Of a DNA stretch of 10,101 bases, positions 1 through 5,135 are shown in pieces (the first letter of the stretch is position 1; every line of letters begins with the position of its first letter). Both the position numbers and the translations under genes were made by a program. The DNA lies in NCBI GenBank assembly GCA_030688205.1, contig JAUYIQ010000068.1, positions 1 through 10,101 of the forward strand. The letters run 5' to 3'. This stretch comes from Candidatus Curtissbacteria bacterium (GTDB taxonomy: Bacteria; Patescibacteriota; Microgenomatia; Curtissbacterales; GWA2-41-24). Under the pieces are notes generated by a model. It was given only the letters and a program-made list of their open reading frames with translations, ran no database searches and had not been told where the DNA came from.

Positions 1-132
1 GAAAACGACGGTAAGAAAATTATAGCTGTTATTTTGGGGAGTGATGACAGGAGAGGCGAAATGAAAGAATTGTTGGACTATAGCTTTGGAACTTATGGAA
101 TTCGCGTTTCACACCCAGGGTTGGATTTGTGA
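1..132 (+). CDS. D-alanyl-D-alanine carboxypeptidase (peptidase S11), C-terminal fragment
   Basis: The reading frame is open from the window edge to a TGA at 130-132 and gives the last 43 residues of a protein. The pattern is a glycine followed by KKIIAVILGS, then an arginine-containing turn, then MKELLDYSFGTYG. This matches the end of the catalytic domain of S11 penicillin-binding D-Ala-D-Ala carboxypeptidases, where a beta strand (IIAVVLG) precedes a helix with LLDYGF. Such enzymes trim the terminal D-Ala of peptidoglycan stem peptides outside the membrane. The active-site SxxK, SxN and KTG motifs lie upstream of the window and cannot be checked. No C-terminal anchor helix follows, so the protein is the short form. 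The family call rests on this tail only. Confidence 0.6.
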   Translation, partial: ENDGKKIIAVILGSDDRRGEMKELLDYSFGTYGIRVSHPGLDL

Positions 133-140
133 TGTGTTTT

Positions 141-169
141 CACTGAGTTCTGCATTGCAGAACGAAGTG
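141..169. other. Stem-loop touching the 3' end of tRNA-Lys
   Basis: A 7-bp perfect stem (147-153 with 157-163, 3-nt loop ATT) is extended by a GA/GA internal mismatch and a further 4-bp stem (CACT 141-144 with AGTG 166-169). It lies between the carboxypeptidase stop and the tRNA-Lys 3' end, overlapping the last bases of the tRNA. It could end transcription or guide tRNA 3' processing, but neither strand has a T-run after the hairpin, so it is not a canonical intrinsic terminator. As RNA on the plus strand the internal mismatch would be a tandem G-A pair. Confidence 0.5.
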
Positions 170-240
170 GGGGCACTGGGAGTCGAACCCAGAACCGATC
201 GCTTAAGAGGCGATTGCTCTGCCAGTTGAGCTATACCCCC
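168..240 (-). tRNA. tRNA-Lys (CTT)
   Basis: Complete 73-nt cloverleaf on the minus strand. The acceptor is GGGGGTA/TGCCCCC with one G-T pair, the D-stem is GCTC/GAGC with GG in the loop, the anticodon stem is ATCGC/GCGAT around loop CTCTTAA (anticodon CTT), and the T-arm is CTGGG/CCCAG around TTCGACT. The discriminator is A and CCA is not encoded. Unlike most other tRNA genes here it has no clear TGnTAAAAT box just upstream; a stem-loop cluster occupies that position. Confidence 0.95.
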
Positions 241-242
241 GA

Positions 243-337
243 GCAAGCCTTTAGCTTGCGAGGGGAGTAATTAACTCGCTAGAGTTAATATACCCCCATG
301 CGCGTAAGCGCATTTGTAATTCATCGTTTTACTCCCC
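243..337. repeat. Cluster of stem-loops between GIY-YIG gene and tRNA-Lys
   Basis: Three small perfect hairpins follow one another. GCAAGC/GCTTGC is at 243-259, an 8-bp stem ATTAACTC/GAGTTAAT with loop GCTA is at 270-289, and ATGCGC/GCGCAT with loop GTAA is at 298-313. A 9-bp perfect inverted repeat (GGGGAGTAA 262-270 with TTACTCCCC 329-337) encloses the last two, although it shares base 270 with the second hairpin. The 9-mer TATACCCCC at 289-297 repeats the complement of the tRNA-Lys 5' end (232-240). No gene is visible in 241-356. The stretch could be a processing or termination region, or a remnant of a duplicated tRNA end; the sequence alone does not decide. Confidence 0.6.
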
Positions 338-356
338 CACCCTGTACTTACTCAGC

Positions 357-608
357 CTAACCCGCTTTTTCAATGAACACAACTTTCTTTTCGTGACTCC
401 AACTTTGAATTTCATTTTCTCTTTTAGCTGCTTTTGTTTTGTCTATTTGCTCTTCAGTAAATACCAACCGAACCGGTAGTTTACCATAAAGCGCTTTTGC
501 GCCCTTTTTATTATTGTGTTGGTTCATTCTTCGGCTGACATTTGTTGTGATTCCCGTATAAATAGAATTATCTGAACACGATACCATGTAAACAAACCAT
601 TTAGTCAT
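357..608 (-). CDS. GIY-YIG nuclease domain protein, UPF0213/YhbQ-like
   Basis: An 83-residue protein that is essentially one GIY-YIG domain. The two signature strands read VYM (residues 6-8) and YTG (17-19), followed by the conserved arginine pair (R26, R27), H31 and a likely metal-binding glutamate in KRENEIQSW (E64). This is the layout of the stand-alone UPF0213 family, whose members are thought to cut DNA, though their cellular role is poorly defined. The ATG at 608 puts the domain at the N-terminus as is usual; an in-frame TTG at 644 would add 12 residues unlike the family. There is no Shine-Dalgarno. A TTGAAT-17-TATAAT promoter lies upstream at 669-697. The gene is divergent from the small ORF at 634 and lies upstream of tRNA-Lys on the same strand. 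Confidence 0.85.
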   Translation of the reverse strand: MTKWFVYMVSCSDNSIYTGITTNVSRRMNQHNNKKGAKALYGKLPVRLVFTEEQIDKTKAAKRENEIQSWSHEKKVVFIEKAG

Positions 609-633
609 TTGTTGGTGCACATAGAGTCCTAAA

Positions 634-792
634 ATGGAACACAACGAGCGACTACTTGAACAGGCTCTATTATACTTTCAAGGATTTTGGGATTCAATTG
701 CAAGGCTAGCAATATCATTGATGGGAGTAGTTCAAGATTTCCGAACTACTGACTGTGCGGAAATTATTAAATATCCAGAATTTGTTTACTAG
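634..792 (+). CDS. Small hypothetical protein, 52 residues
   Basis: I do not recognise this protein. The frame runs from ATG 634 to TAG 790-792. The N-terminal part (MEHNERLLEQALLYFQGF) looks like an amphipathic helix, the middle (about 22-34) is more hydrophobic, and the C-terminus is aromatic and acidic. A TAGAGT box at 622-627 lies exactly 6 nt before the ATG, the same promoter-to-start geometry as other genes here. This fills what would otherwise be an empty gap and leaves 25 nt to the divergent GIY-YIG start. The promoter proposed for the GIY-YIG gene would lie antisense inside this ORF. Because it is short and unmatched, chance remains possible. Confidence 0.45.
   Translation: MEHNERLLEQALLYFQGFWDSIARLAISLMGVVQDFRTTDCAEIIKYPEFVY
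669..697 (-). promoter_or_regulatory. Promoter for the GIY-YIG gene at 357-608
   Basis: On the minus strand, TTGAAT (697-692), 17-nt spacer, TATAAT (674-669). The predicted start near 662 gives a leader of about 54 nt before the ATG at 608, so this would be one of the few leadered genes in the window. Confidence 0.5.
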
Positions 793-829
793 AAGTCTGT
801 TCAGTTGCTAAACTACGCTTTTTGAGTAA

Positions 830-1792
830 TTATGCAGCAAGTGCCCATTCACGAAGTACTTGCATCTTTTCCACAATTTGTCCGTGATTTAAACCCTTGA
901 TTGCGTCTGGCCCAAAATCAAAAGCAATTCTGACAGGACCTTTATCAAAGGCCGTTTCTTTTATCTGACGAAGCACCTGTTCAGCTTGTGCATCTTGGGG
1001 TGTAATTATGCCATGGTTGCTTTTTGCAAAATGTATGACTCTTGTGTTCTTTCGTACTTCCTCTGAATTGAGCAATTCAGCTATATCTTGTCCCTCATCA
1101 AACGCATGGTCAATTCCAAGTACCATTCCATCCAGATTAAGTTGTTCAACTAACTCCGCAACTCGTACTGGATTATATACATATTGTCTTTCAGGGAGAA
1201 GACGTTGCTCTATATCATAATCTCGCTCGTTTTCCCCTAAAGCAAATGCTACTTTTTGTTTTACTTCCTCTGTCCTTCCTATTTTTGCAAAACCTCCCCA
1301 TACGTTCATATGAGCGTTGACTCCTACTCTTTGATCTTCAAGAGCATGGGCAAGCTCAACCCCACGCATAGAGATTGCTGGCCCAAAGTACACCTTCCAA
1401 ATGACTTGATAAGCCTGATGCATTTTGCCATTTTCCCTTTCACCCACAAAAATGCGGTGATTTTCCTCTTGTTTATCAAAATTAAATTCTAAATGAATTC
1501 TTTCTACTTTTGTGAGTGGAAATTCTTTCTGCCAACTTCGTACTCGATCTTCTGTCACACCGATTGGAAATGGCGACTTACCAAAAGTAATTGTATGCAG
1601 CATGTCACCAAGAACCACTTTTCTTAAAAAAGGGTATAGTTCTACTCCCAAACGTTTTTCAGGATCTTTTATATTTGCGTTTACCTCGTGCGTTGCAGCA
1701 AATAACTCTCTTGGTCTACCAAGAAAAGCTGCCGAGGTGAAATCTACGCCTGCTATGTTTGGTGAATGTTGTTCTCTAGCCTCAATTAACAT
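830..1792 (-). CDS. Hypothetical protein, probable xylose isomerase-like TIM barrel
   Basis: A 320-residue soluble protein with no signal peptide or membrane segment. The alternation of short beta strands and helices, with charged residues at strand ends, resembles the xylose isomerase/AP endonuclease 2 type of TIM barrel. Examples are HLEFNF, VNAHMNVWGGF, MVLGIDHAFDEGQDI (D228, H229), RVIHFAKSNHG (H254, H260) and VRIAFDFGPDAI (D292). In that superfamily such His, Asp and Glu residues bind divalent metal. The substrate cannot be inferred: it could be a sugar isomerase/epimerase or an endonuclease IV relative, or a related fold. The ATG at 1792 is preceded by an extended -10 box, TGA-TACACT, 6 nt upstream. 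It stands alone, between the small ORF at 634 and tRNA-Arg. Confidence 0.55.
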   Translation of the reverse strand: MLIEAREQHSPNIAGVDFTSAAFLGRPRELFAATHEVNANIKDPEKRLGVELYPFLRKVVLGDMLHTITFGKSPFPIGVTEDRVRSWQKEFPLTKVERIHLEFNFDKQEENHRIFVGERENGKMHQAYQVIWKVYFGPAISMRGVELAHALEDQRVGVNAHMNVWGGFAKIGRTEEVKQKVAFALGENERDYDIEQRLLPERQYVYNPVRVAELVEQLNLDGMVLGIDHAFDEGQDIAELLNSEEVRKNTRVIHFAKSNHGIITPQDAQAEQVLRQIKETAFDKGPVRIAFDFGPDAIKGLNHGQIVEKMQVLREWALAA

Positions 1793-1798
1793 GGACGA

Positions 1799-1827
1799 AG
1801 TGTATCATATTATAGGATATGAAACAA
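1799..1827 (-). promoter_or_regulatory. Leaderless-type promoter of the TIM-barrel gene
   Basis: On the minus strand, TTGTTT (1827-1822), 17-nt spacer ending in TGA, TACACT (1804-1799), then 6 nt to the ATG at 1792. A closer consensus match, TATAAT, sits at 1814-1809 and would give a leader of about 9 nt; the two cannot be separated by eye. Confidence 0.45.
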
Positions 1828-1865
1828 ATATTTGCAGGCTAAAGTCTTCAATTAATCTGTATTTG

Positions 1866-1938
1866 TGCGCCTGGCGGGAGTTGAACCCACAACCACTCGT
1901 TCCGAAGACGAGTGCTCTATCCATTGAGCTACAGGCGC
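1866..1938 (-). tRNA. tRNA-Arg (TCG)
   Basis: Complete 73-nt cloverleaf. The acceptor is GCGCCTG/CAGGCGC, the D-stem GCTC/GAGC, the anticodon stem CTCGT/ACGAG around loop CTTCGGA (anticodon TCG), the T-loop TTCAACT, and the discriminator A; CCA is not encoded. It is nearly identical outside the anticodon loop to tRNA-Arg(TCT) at 9977-10050, which points to a common origin by duplication. Confidence 0.95.
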
Positions 1939-1949
1939 GTCCAAATGGT

Positions 1950-1958
1950 ATTTTAGCA
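1950..1958 (-). promoter_or_regulatory. Extended -10 promoter of tRNA-Arg(TCG)
   Basis: TGC-TAAAAT on the minus strand (1958-1950), predicted to start transcription about 5 nt before the tRNA. There is no good -35 box. The same TGnTAAAAT form precedes tRNA-Leu, tRNA-Pro and tRNA-Gly. Confidence 0.55.
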
Positions 1959-1983
1959 TAATATAAGAGCGTAATCTGAGGTT

Positions 1984-2226
1984 TTAGTCTTCGCCGAGGG
2001 GGGTTGGATGTTCGGGGTTTATACCTTGGCCGATTTTTCCCATTTCCTCGTCAATATCCGGAGACTCTACAGGAGTATCGCCGGAAAAGGCGTCTTCTTC
2101 ACCTTTTACTGCAGGCGATTCTGCCTCTTCATGTTTAACATCATCCGGATCTCTTTCATTTATATCTTCGAGAGGTTGTACTTTTTCGTCTTGGTCTTGA
2201 TTGTTGTTGGGAGTATCGTCGAACAT
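1984..2226 (-). CDS. Small acidic, probably disordered protein
   Basis: An 80-residue protein rich in Asp, Glu, Pro, Asn and Gln, with very few hydrophobic residues and no cysteine. It has no membrane segment or recognisable domain and is expected to be intrinsically disordered. I do not recognise a family. The start at ATG 2226 is supported by a promoter, TTGATA-18-TAAAAT, with the -10 box 9 nt upstream of the ATG and no Shine-Dalgarno. The gene is convergent with nothing and ends about 45 nt before the tRNA-Arg promoter region on the same strand, so it may continue into that tRNA. Coding bias is supported by the regular acidic composition, which the other frames lack. Confidence 0.65.
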   Translation of the reverse strand: MFDDTPNNNQDQDEKVQPLEDINERDPDDVKHEEAESPAVKGEEDAFSGDTPVESPDIDEEMGKIGQGINPEHPTPLGED

Positions 2227-2235
2227 AGTTAAATG

Positions 2236-2265
2236 ATTTTACAGTAAGTGGGTATTTGGTATCAA
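2236..2265 (-). promoter_or_regulatory. Promoter of the small acidic protein gene
   Basis: TTGATA (2265-2260), 18-nt spacer, TAAAAT (2241-2236), then 9 nt to the ATG at 2226. The predicted leader is only about 2-3 nt. Confidence 0.5.
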
Positions 2266-2304
2266 GTATTATGTATTATGGAGAGAAGTTCTCAGACGCA
2301 TGCC

Positions 2305-2333
2305 TTCATATAAATGGGTTTAGATGTTAAAAT
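2305..2333 (+). promoter_or_regulatory. Promoter of tRNA-Leu
   Basis: TTCATA (2305-2310), 17-nt spacer ending in TGT, TAAAAT (2328-2333). The predicted start is about 5 nt before the tRNA at 2346. A short palindrome, GAGAAGTTCTC (2283-2293), lies just upstream; its role is unknown. Confidence 0.6.
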
Positions 2334-2345
2334 TAATTGCAATTT

Positions 2346-2430
2346 GGCTCGGTGGTGAAATTGGTATACACGTCAGACTTAAAATCTGATTGCTGAATAA
2401 GCAGTGTGGGTTCGAGTCCCACCCGAGCCA
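2346..2430 (+). tRNA. tRNA-Leu (TAA)
   Basis: Complete 85-nt class II tRNA. The acceptor is GGCTCGG/CCGAGCC, the anticodon stem TCAGA/TCTGA around CTTAAAA (anticodon TAA), the long variable arm has stem TGCT/AGCA, the T-arm is GTGGG/CCCAC around TTCGAGT, and the discriminator is A. CCA is not encoded. The gene ends 10 nt before the convergent membrane-protein operon. Confidence 0.96.
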
Positions 2431-2440
2431 CAGTGTACTG

Positions 2441-2752
2441 TCATAAAATCGTTTCCAGGAAAAAAAAGGCTAAAAGTGTAACGAAAGACAAATTGCTGAC
2501 AATGATTAATATCCAGATTGCTTTTGTTGGTGATAAATTTTTTAACTTGAATATTTGGAATATGATAATAAAAACAGCGAAAATTAAGATTGATAAGACG
2601 GATTTACCTATCCAGTGATGGGAAAAGTTGGATGCCAGCCAGTTTTTTAGAGGCGGATATAGTTCCGAGAACAAAGTTAACAAAACTACTGAAATTACGG
2701 CTACAGTTGAAGATAAAGCAATATTTTTAACTAAATTTTCTTGACTGCTCAT
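2441..2752 (-). CDS. Small membrane protein, third gene of operon
   Basis: A 103-residue protein with three predicted membrane helices (about residues 11-29, 50-69 and 77-99) and a short extramembrane loop carrying H45 and H46. No family is recognised. The start is chosen at ATG 2752 because it overlaps the TGA of the upstream gene in an ATGA junction, a standard translational-coupling arrangement; a longer frame starting at 2824 would overlap the neighbour by 76 nt. It is the last gene of a three-gene minus-strand set of small membrane proteins, so it may form a complex with the other two. It ends 10 nt from the convergent tRNA-Leu. Confidence 0.7.
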   Translation of the reverse strand: MSSQENLVKNIALSSTVAVISVVLLTLFSELYPPLKNWLASNFSHHWIGKSVLSILIFAVFIIIFQIFKLKNLSPTKAIWILIIVSNLSFVTLLAFFFLETIL

Positions 2753-3207
2753 TTTTTTACTGCTCCCGATATAACTATTCCACCGATTAAAATAGCAAGA
2801 ATTATGGAAACTGTTGTAAAACAAAGAACGGCGGTGGCAAATCGAAAATTTTTATCTTTTTCCAACTTATCTTTTAACAAATATGTTATTCCAAAAATAG
2901 TTAATGTTAAAAACGGCAGAAATAGAAATATATGCTCTTTGGTTTCCATGATGATTGAATGAATCCAAGATAGCTCACCTTTTAAAATTAAAGGTTTAAC
3001 GGATTTACCGTAATAGGTTGTGTAGTAATATCCTCCGGAAATCCATGAGATTATAATTGATAAAAAGGAAACAAAAGAATTTAATTTTAAGGATTTTAGC
3101 GAGGGATCTTTTTTGGAAATTGATAATAAATATGCAGTTAATAAAATAATAGCAAGAGTTCCAAAAATAATGTGTAAGGCTAAAAAGATGATTAAATTGC
3201 TATTCAT
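2749..3207 (-). CDS. Membrane protein with histidines in helices, second gene of operon
   Basis: A 152-residue protein with about four predicted membrane helices (roughly 5-29, 44-62, 91-112 and 122-149). H12 lies within the first helix, and a second group, H83, E88, E91 and H92, lies just before or at the start of the third. Histidines placed this way can bind heme or metal in small membrane proteins, but no known signature is complete, so no function is assigned. A tyrosine-rich, glycine-containing segment (GGYYYTTYYG, 58-67) ends the second helix. The ATG at 3207 overlaps the upstream TGA (ATGA), and its own TGA overlaps the next start in the same way, so the three genes are almost certainly co-transcribed. 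Confidence 0.75.
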   Translation of the reverse strand: MNSNLIIFLALHIIFGTLAIILLTAYLLSISKKDPSLKSLKLNSFVSFLSIIISWISGGYYYTTYYGKSVKPLILKGELSWIHSIIMETKEHIFLFLPFLTLTIFGITYLLKDKLEKDKNFRFATAVLCFTTVSIILAILIGGIVISGAVKK

Positions 3208-3704
3208 TTGATTTTTAAACTTTTATTGCGGAAATATTCCAGGATTAAATACGTCAAAACGATAAAAGCCACGTAGCCTGCCATAATTGTAAAAAATGAT
3301 AATGGAACTCTACGCCACATTCCAAGGATCATTGCAGCATACCAAGAAGCAGTGGAAACAGCACTGGCGTATTTTAAATTTACAAACTTGAGGTTTGTAG
3401 CAAGAGCTGCCAGCAGTAGTATTAGAATGACAACCATTTTAGCCAAAAATCTTGCGCTGAAAAATACTTCAGGTCCTCTCATATTTAATCGCCACGAAAT
3501 TAGAAGACCTAAACCGGAAAAAGCTAGAATTATTAGACCATAACGGATTAAACTAATGGAGATTTTAACAGCATCATTTTCAAACATATCAACATTCCTA
3601 GTGTTTATATGTTTTAGGACATAAATCTCTAGAAAGGTAGTTCCACCAACTCCTAATGCAGTTCCTAATATATGAGCAATTCTTAAAAATGTCGCCCAGT
3701 CCAT
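3204..3704 (-). CDS. Membrane protein, first gene of operon
   Basis: A 166-residue protein with about five predicted membrane helices (roughly 5-30, 48-71, 84-105, 114-130 and 134-158) and a basic C-terminus (RNKSLKIK) that suggests a cytoplasmic tail. The first helix contains H11 followed by a glycine-rich run (GTALGVGG), a layout also seen in CopD-, HemJ- and DUF2269-like membrane proteins; this is a resemblance, not an assignment. The start is taken as ATG 3704: the in-frame TTG at 3740 is the first codon of a TTGACA -35 box, and TTTGAT sits 7 nt before the ATG. It leads the three-gene operon 3704-2441. Confidence 0.7.
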   Translation of the reverse strand: MDWATFLRIAHILGTALGVGGTTFLEIYVLKHINTRNVDMFENDAVKISISLIRYGLIILAFSGLGLLISWRLNMRGPEVFFSARFLAKMVVILILLLAALATNLKFVNLKYASAVSTASWYAAMILGMWRRVPLSFFTIMAGYVAFIVLTYLILEYFRNKSLKIK

Positions 3705-3711
3705 CGGCTTT

Positions 3712-3740
3712 ATCAAACTACGTATTGTTGAGTTTGTCAA
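3712..3740 (-). promoter_or_regulatory. Leaderless-type promoter of the membrane-protein operon
   Basis: Consensus TTGACA (3740-3735), 17-nt spacer, TTTGAT (3717-3712), then 7 nt to ATG 3704. The -35 box begins with TTG in frame with the gene, so start callers may wrongly extend the protein by 12 residues. Confidence 0.6.
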
Positions 3741-3760
3741 ACGAGATTTTACCTTTTAAT

Positions 3761-3789
3761 TTGACAAAGATTAAATTCAGTCCTATATT
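3761..3789 (+). promoter_or_regulatory. Promoter of the hypothetical gene at 3821
   Basis: Consensus TTGACA (3761-3766), 17-nt spacer, TATATT (3784-3789). The predicted start near 3796 gives a leader of about 25 nt with no visible Shine-Dalgarno. It is arranged back-to-back with the operon promoter at 3712-3740. Confidence 0.6.
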
Positions 3790-3820
3790 ACAACACGATC
3801 TGCCAGCAATTTTTTAAAAT

Positions 3821-4138
3821 ATGTCGGAACGCAATGGCCGCAGGCCAGATGTATTAACTGAAGACGGAAAGCCAATAGTTTATATAACGAATGATGATCC
3901 CGGAAGAAGAATGTTCTGTCCTTTTTTGGGGATAGGTATTGGACTTGAGGCTGGTACTCCGGACGAGGTTTTAAAAGGCCATTTACATTCACTCGCAATT
4001 TATGTGGTTGGGGAACATTTTCAAAGAAAAGAAAGACGGGTCTTAGCCGCAGAAGGAGATTGTATTCACCGAAAACTCGATGGTATTTCTCCTGAAGAGT
4101 TTGATAGCCAAGTTGAGTATATAAGCATTGCTCCTTAA
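3821..4138 (+). CDS. Hypothetical protein, 105 residues
   Basis: I do not recognise this protein. It is a soluble, mixed-charge polypeptide with strand-like segments (PIVYITND, LAIYVVGEHF) and two cysteines. There is no signal peptide or membrane helix. The plus-strand frame is preferred over a long overlapping minus-strand frame (3783-4142) because it has a strong upstream promoter and a globular-looking composition, while the minus-strand translation is rich in His, Gln, Leu and Tyr with no regular pattern. The ATG at 3821 follows an AT-rich stretch without a ribosome-binding site. The gene ends 34 nt before tRNA-Pro, whose promoter overlaps its stop region. Confidence 0.65.
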   Translation: MSERNGRRPDVLTEDGKPIVYITNDDPGRRMFCPFLGIGIGLEAGTPDEVLKGHLHSLAIYVVGEHFQRKERRVLAAEGDCIHRKLDGISPEEFDSQVEYISIAP

Positions 4139-4163
4139 TCATCTTTCAAAATTCTGATAAAAT
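4135..4163 (+). promoter_or_regulatory. Promoter of tRNA-Pro
   Basis: TGA-TAAAAT extended -10 (4155-4163) with a weak TTAATC -35 at 4135-4140, 17-nt spacer. The predicted start is about 3 nt before the tRNA. Confidence 0.55.
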
Positions 4164-4172
4164 AGCTTTGTC

Positions 4173-4249
4173 CGGGGAGTAGCTCAGTTGGCTAGAGCGC
4201 TGCTTTTGGGAAGCAGAGGCCGGAGGTTCGAGTCCTCTCTCCCCGACCA
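4173..4249 (+). tRNA. tRNA-Pro (TGG), with encoded CCA
   Basis: Complete cloverleaf. The acceptor is CGGGGAG/CTCCCCG, the D-stem GCTC/GAGC, the anticodon stem CTGCT/AGCAG around TTTGGGA (anticodon TGG), and the T-arm GGAGG/CCTCT with one G-T pair around TTCGAGT; the discriminator is A at 4246. It is the only tRNA here followed directly by CCA (4247-4249), which may be encoded or coincidental. Confidence 0.95.
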
Positions 4250-4446
4250 TCACTAATGCTATGCTCGTTGTCGCCTGCGTCCTGCGAATTGGGGTCGACA
4301 GAAGACAACAAATCCGTCATTCGACCTACGGGTTCGTCGTCGTCCTCTCCTATATAAAAGATGTCAGAAGCTATTATTCTTCTTTTTCTGAATTTTTTGT
4401 GGATTTTGGACAGAGCATTAAGAACCGACTTCTTACTAACACTCAT
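4192..4446 (-). CDS. Doubtful small basic/acidic protein running antisense into tRNA-Pro
   Basis: An 84-residue frame. The first part is basic (KKSVLNALSKIHKKFRKRR), then strongly acidic (GEDDDEP), and the last 18 or so residues are translated from the antisense strand of tRNA-Pro (ending GLCFPKAAL). Such tails are a familiar artefact of automated annotation. In favour of a real gene, a perfect TATAAT box (4458-4453) sits exactly 6 nt before the ATG at 4446, the geometry shared by several better genes here, and the basic N-terminal half looks protein-like. The true gene may be shorter through a frameshift, or may genuinely overlap the tRNA. No family is recognised. Confidence 0.4.
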   Translation of the reverse strand: MSVSKKSVLNALSKIHKKFRKRRIIASDIFYIGEDDDEPVGRMTDLLSSVDPNSQDAGDNEHSISDGRGERTRTSGLCFPKAAL

Positions 4447-4452
4447 AAAAGT

Positions 4453-4458
4453 ATTATA
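4453..4458 (-). promoter_or_regulatory. -10 box 6 nt before ATG 4446
   Basis: Perfect TATAAT followed by ACTTTT and ATG. An in-frame ATG immediately before the box (4461) would give a false N-terminus MYNTF. No convincing -35 box is seen. Confidence 0.5.
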
Positions 4459-4511
4459 CATGCTGTTTGGCTATCGGACGCGTAGATTTCGAATAATGAA
4501 AAATCAAGCAG

Positions 4512-4529
4512 ATTGTTGCGACTAAATGT
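4512..4529 (+). repeat. Imperfect direct repeat, left copy
   Basis: An 18-bp sequence ending GACTAAATGT, matched at 16 of 18 positions by 5097-5114. The pair brackets the 181-residue gene. Confidence 0.5.
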
Positions 4530-4537
4530 TTGAAAAA

Positions 4538-5083
4538 TTAAGACAGAGGATTGTCTAGATCTAAATCGAGTGCTTTTTGATATACATCTGTAACTCGTAT
4601 TTCGCTTTCATCAGTTATTCCTAACTCTTTAGCTAAAGCCTCCGATACTATAAGGTGATTCGGGGTTTTAGGTTTGACAGAGGGCAAGTATTTAAAACTT
4701 GCCTCTATTTTTCTCGGGTTTTCACCATCTGTTGTTTCTATTAGGGCATAATGTGGTCTCATTATGAAACCAGTCGTACTGCTGTCAAATAATGTTGCTA
4801 ATGCTTCTGCCGCGTCCCGTCCTGCGGCTAAGACAACATTTTGACCTTTTGCTATCTCTACAGGAGCTCGCAATTTAAGTTCCTCGAAGTCTGCTTCTGC
4901 TTTAAGTTGATCTTTTACTTCACTAGAAGACCATGATTTATTAGTAGCTATTGCTTCCCGCATTCTAGCGTTACTTCTAGAAGTAATTTCACCAACACTT
5001 AACTCATTTTTTCTTGGCACATTTAGACTATCGTACGCGTTTTCTACCCCATTCGTTGGTTTTTCTGTATTGTCTCCGTCCAT
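4538..5083 (-). CDS. Hypothetical protein, 181 residues
   Basis: I do not recognise this protein. It is soluble and acidic. The N-terminal 60 residues or so are polar and Asn/Ser-rich and probably flexible. The central segment (KDQLKAEADFEELKLRAP) is a likely helix. A more globular second half has strand-like pieces (QNVVLAAGRDAAEALATLF, GFIMRPHYALIET, IRVTDVYQ) and a helix typical of small alpha/beta proteins (SEALAKELGITDESEI). The start is ATG 5083: a TATAAT box lies exactly 6 nt upstream, and the ATG at 5098 directly precedes that box, so the longer N-terminus MYNLI is promoter sequence. Near-identical 18-bp direct repeats flank the gene. Confidence 0.7.
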   Translation of the reverse strand: MDGDNTEKPTNGVENAYDSLNVPRKNELSVGEITSRSNARMREAIATNKSWSSSEVKDQLKAEADFEELKLRAPVEIAKGQNVVLAAGRDAAEALATLFDSSTTGFIMRPHYALIETTDGENPRKIEASFKYLPSVKPKTPNHLIVSEALAKELGITDESEIRVTDVYQKALDLDLDNPLS

Positions 5084-5089
5084 GATTAA

Positions 5090-5095
5090 ATTATA
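5090..5095 (-). promoter_or_regulatory. -10 box 6 nt before ATG 5083
   Basis: Perfect TATAAT, then TTAATC and ATG. Predicted transcription would start at or next to the A of the start codon. A TTGAAC at 5121-5116 is a weak -35 candidate with a long 20-nt spacer. Confidence 0.6.
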
Positions 5096-5096
5096 C

Positions 5097-5114
5097 ATTA
5101 TTGTGACTAAATGT
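5097..5114 (+). repeat. Imperfect direct repeat, right copy
   Basis: Matches 4512-4529 at 16 of 18 positions, at a distance of 585 bp. It overlaps the region upstream of the 181-residue gene's -10 box, so it could also be a shared regulatory site. Confidence 0.5.
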
Positions 5115-5135
5115 AGTTCAAGAGTAATCGCCCTG

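Noticed and set aside
726..750. 8-bp inverted repeat AGTAGTTC/GAACTACT as a terminator
   Set aside because: It has no T-run and lies inside the 52-residue ORF, so it is more easily explained as coding sequence.
3783..4142. Minus-strand frame of 119 codons opposite the 105-residue gene
   Set aside because: Composition is irregular (His, Gln, Leu, Tyr-rich), and the plus-strand gene has a strong promoter and a more protein-like sequence.
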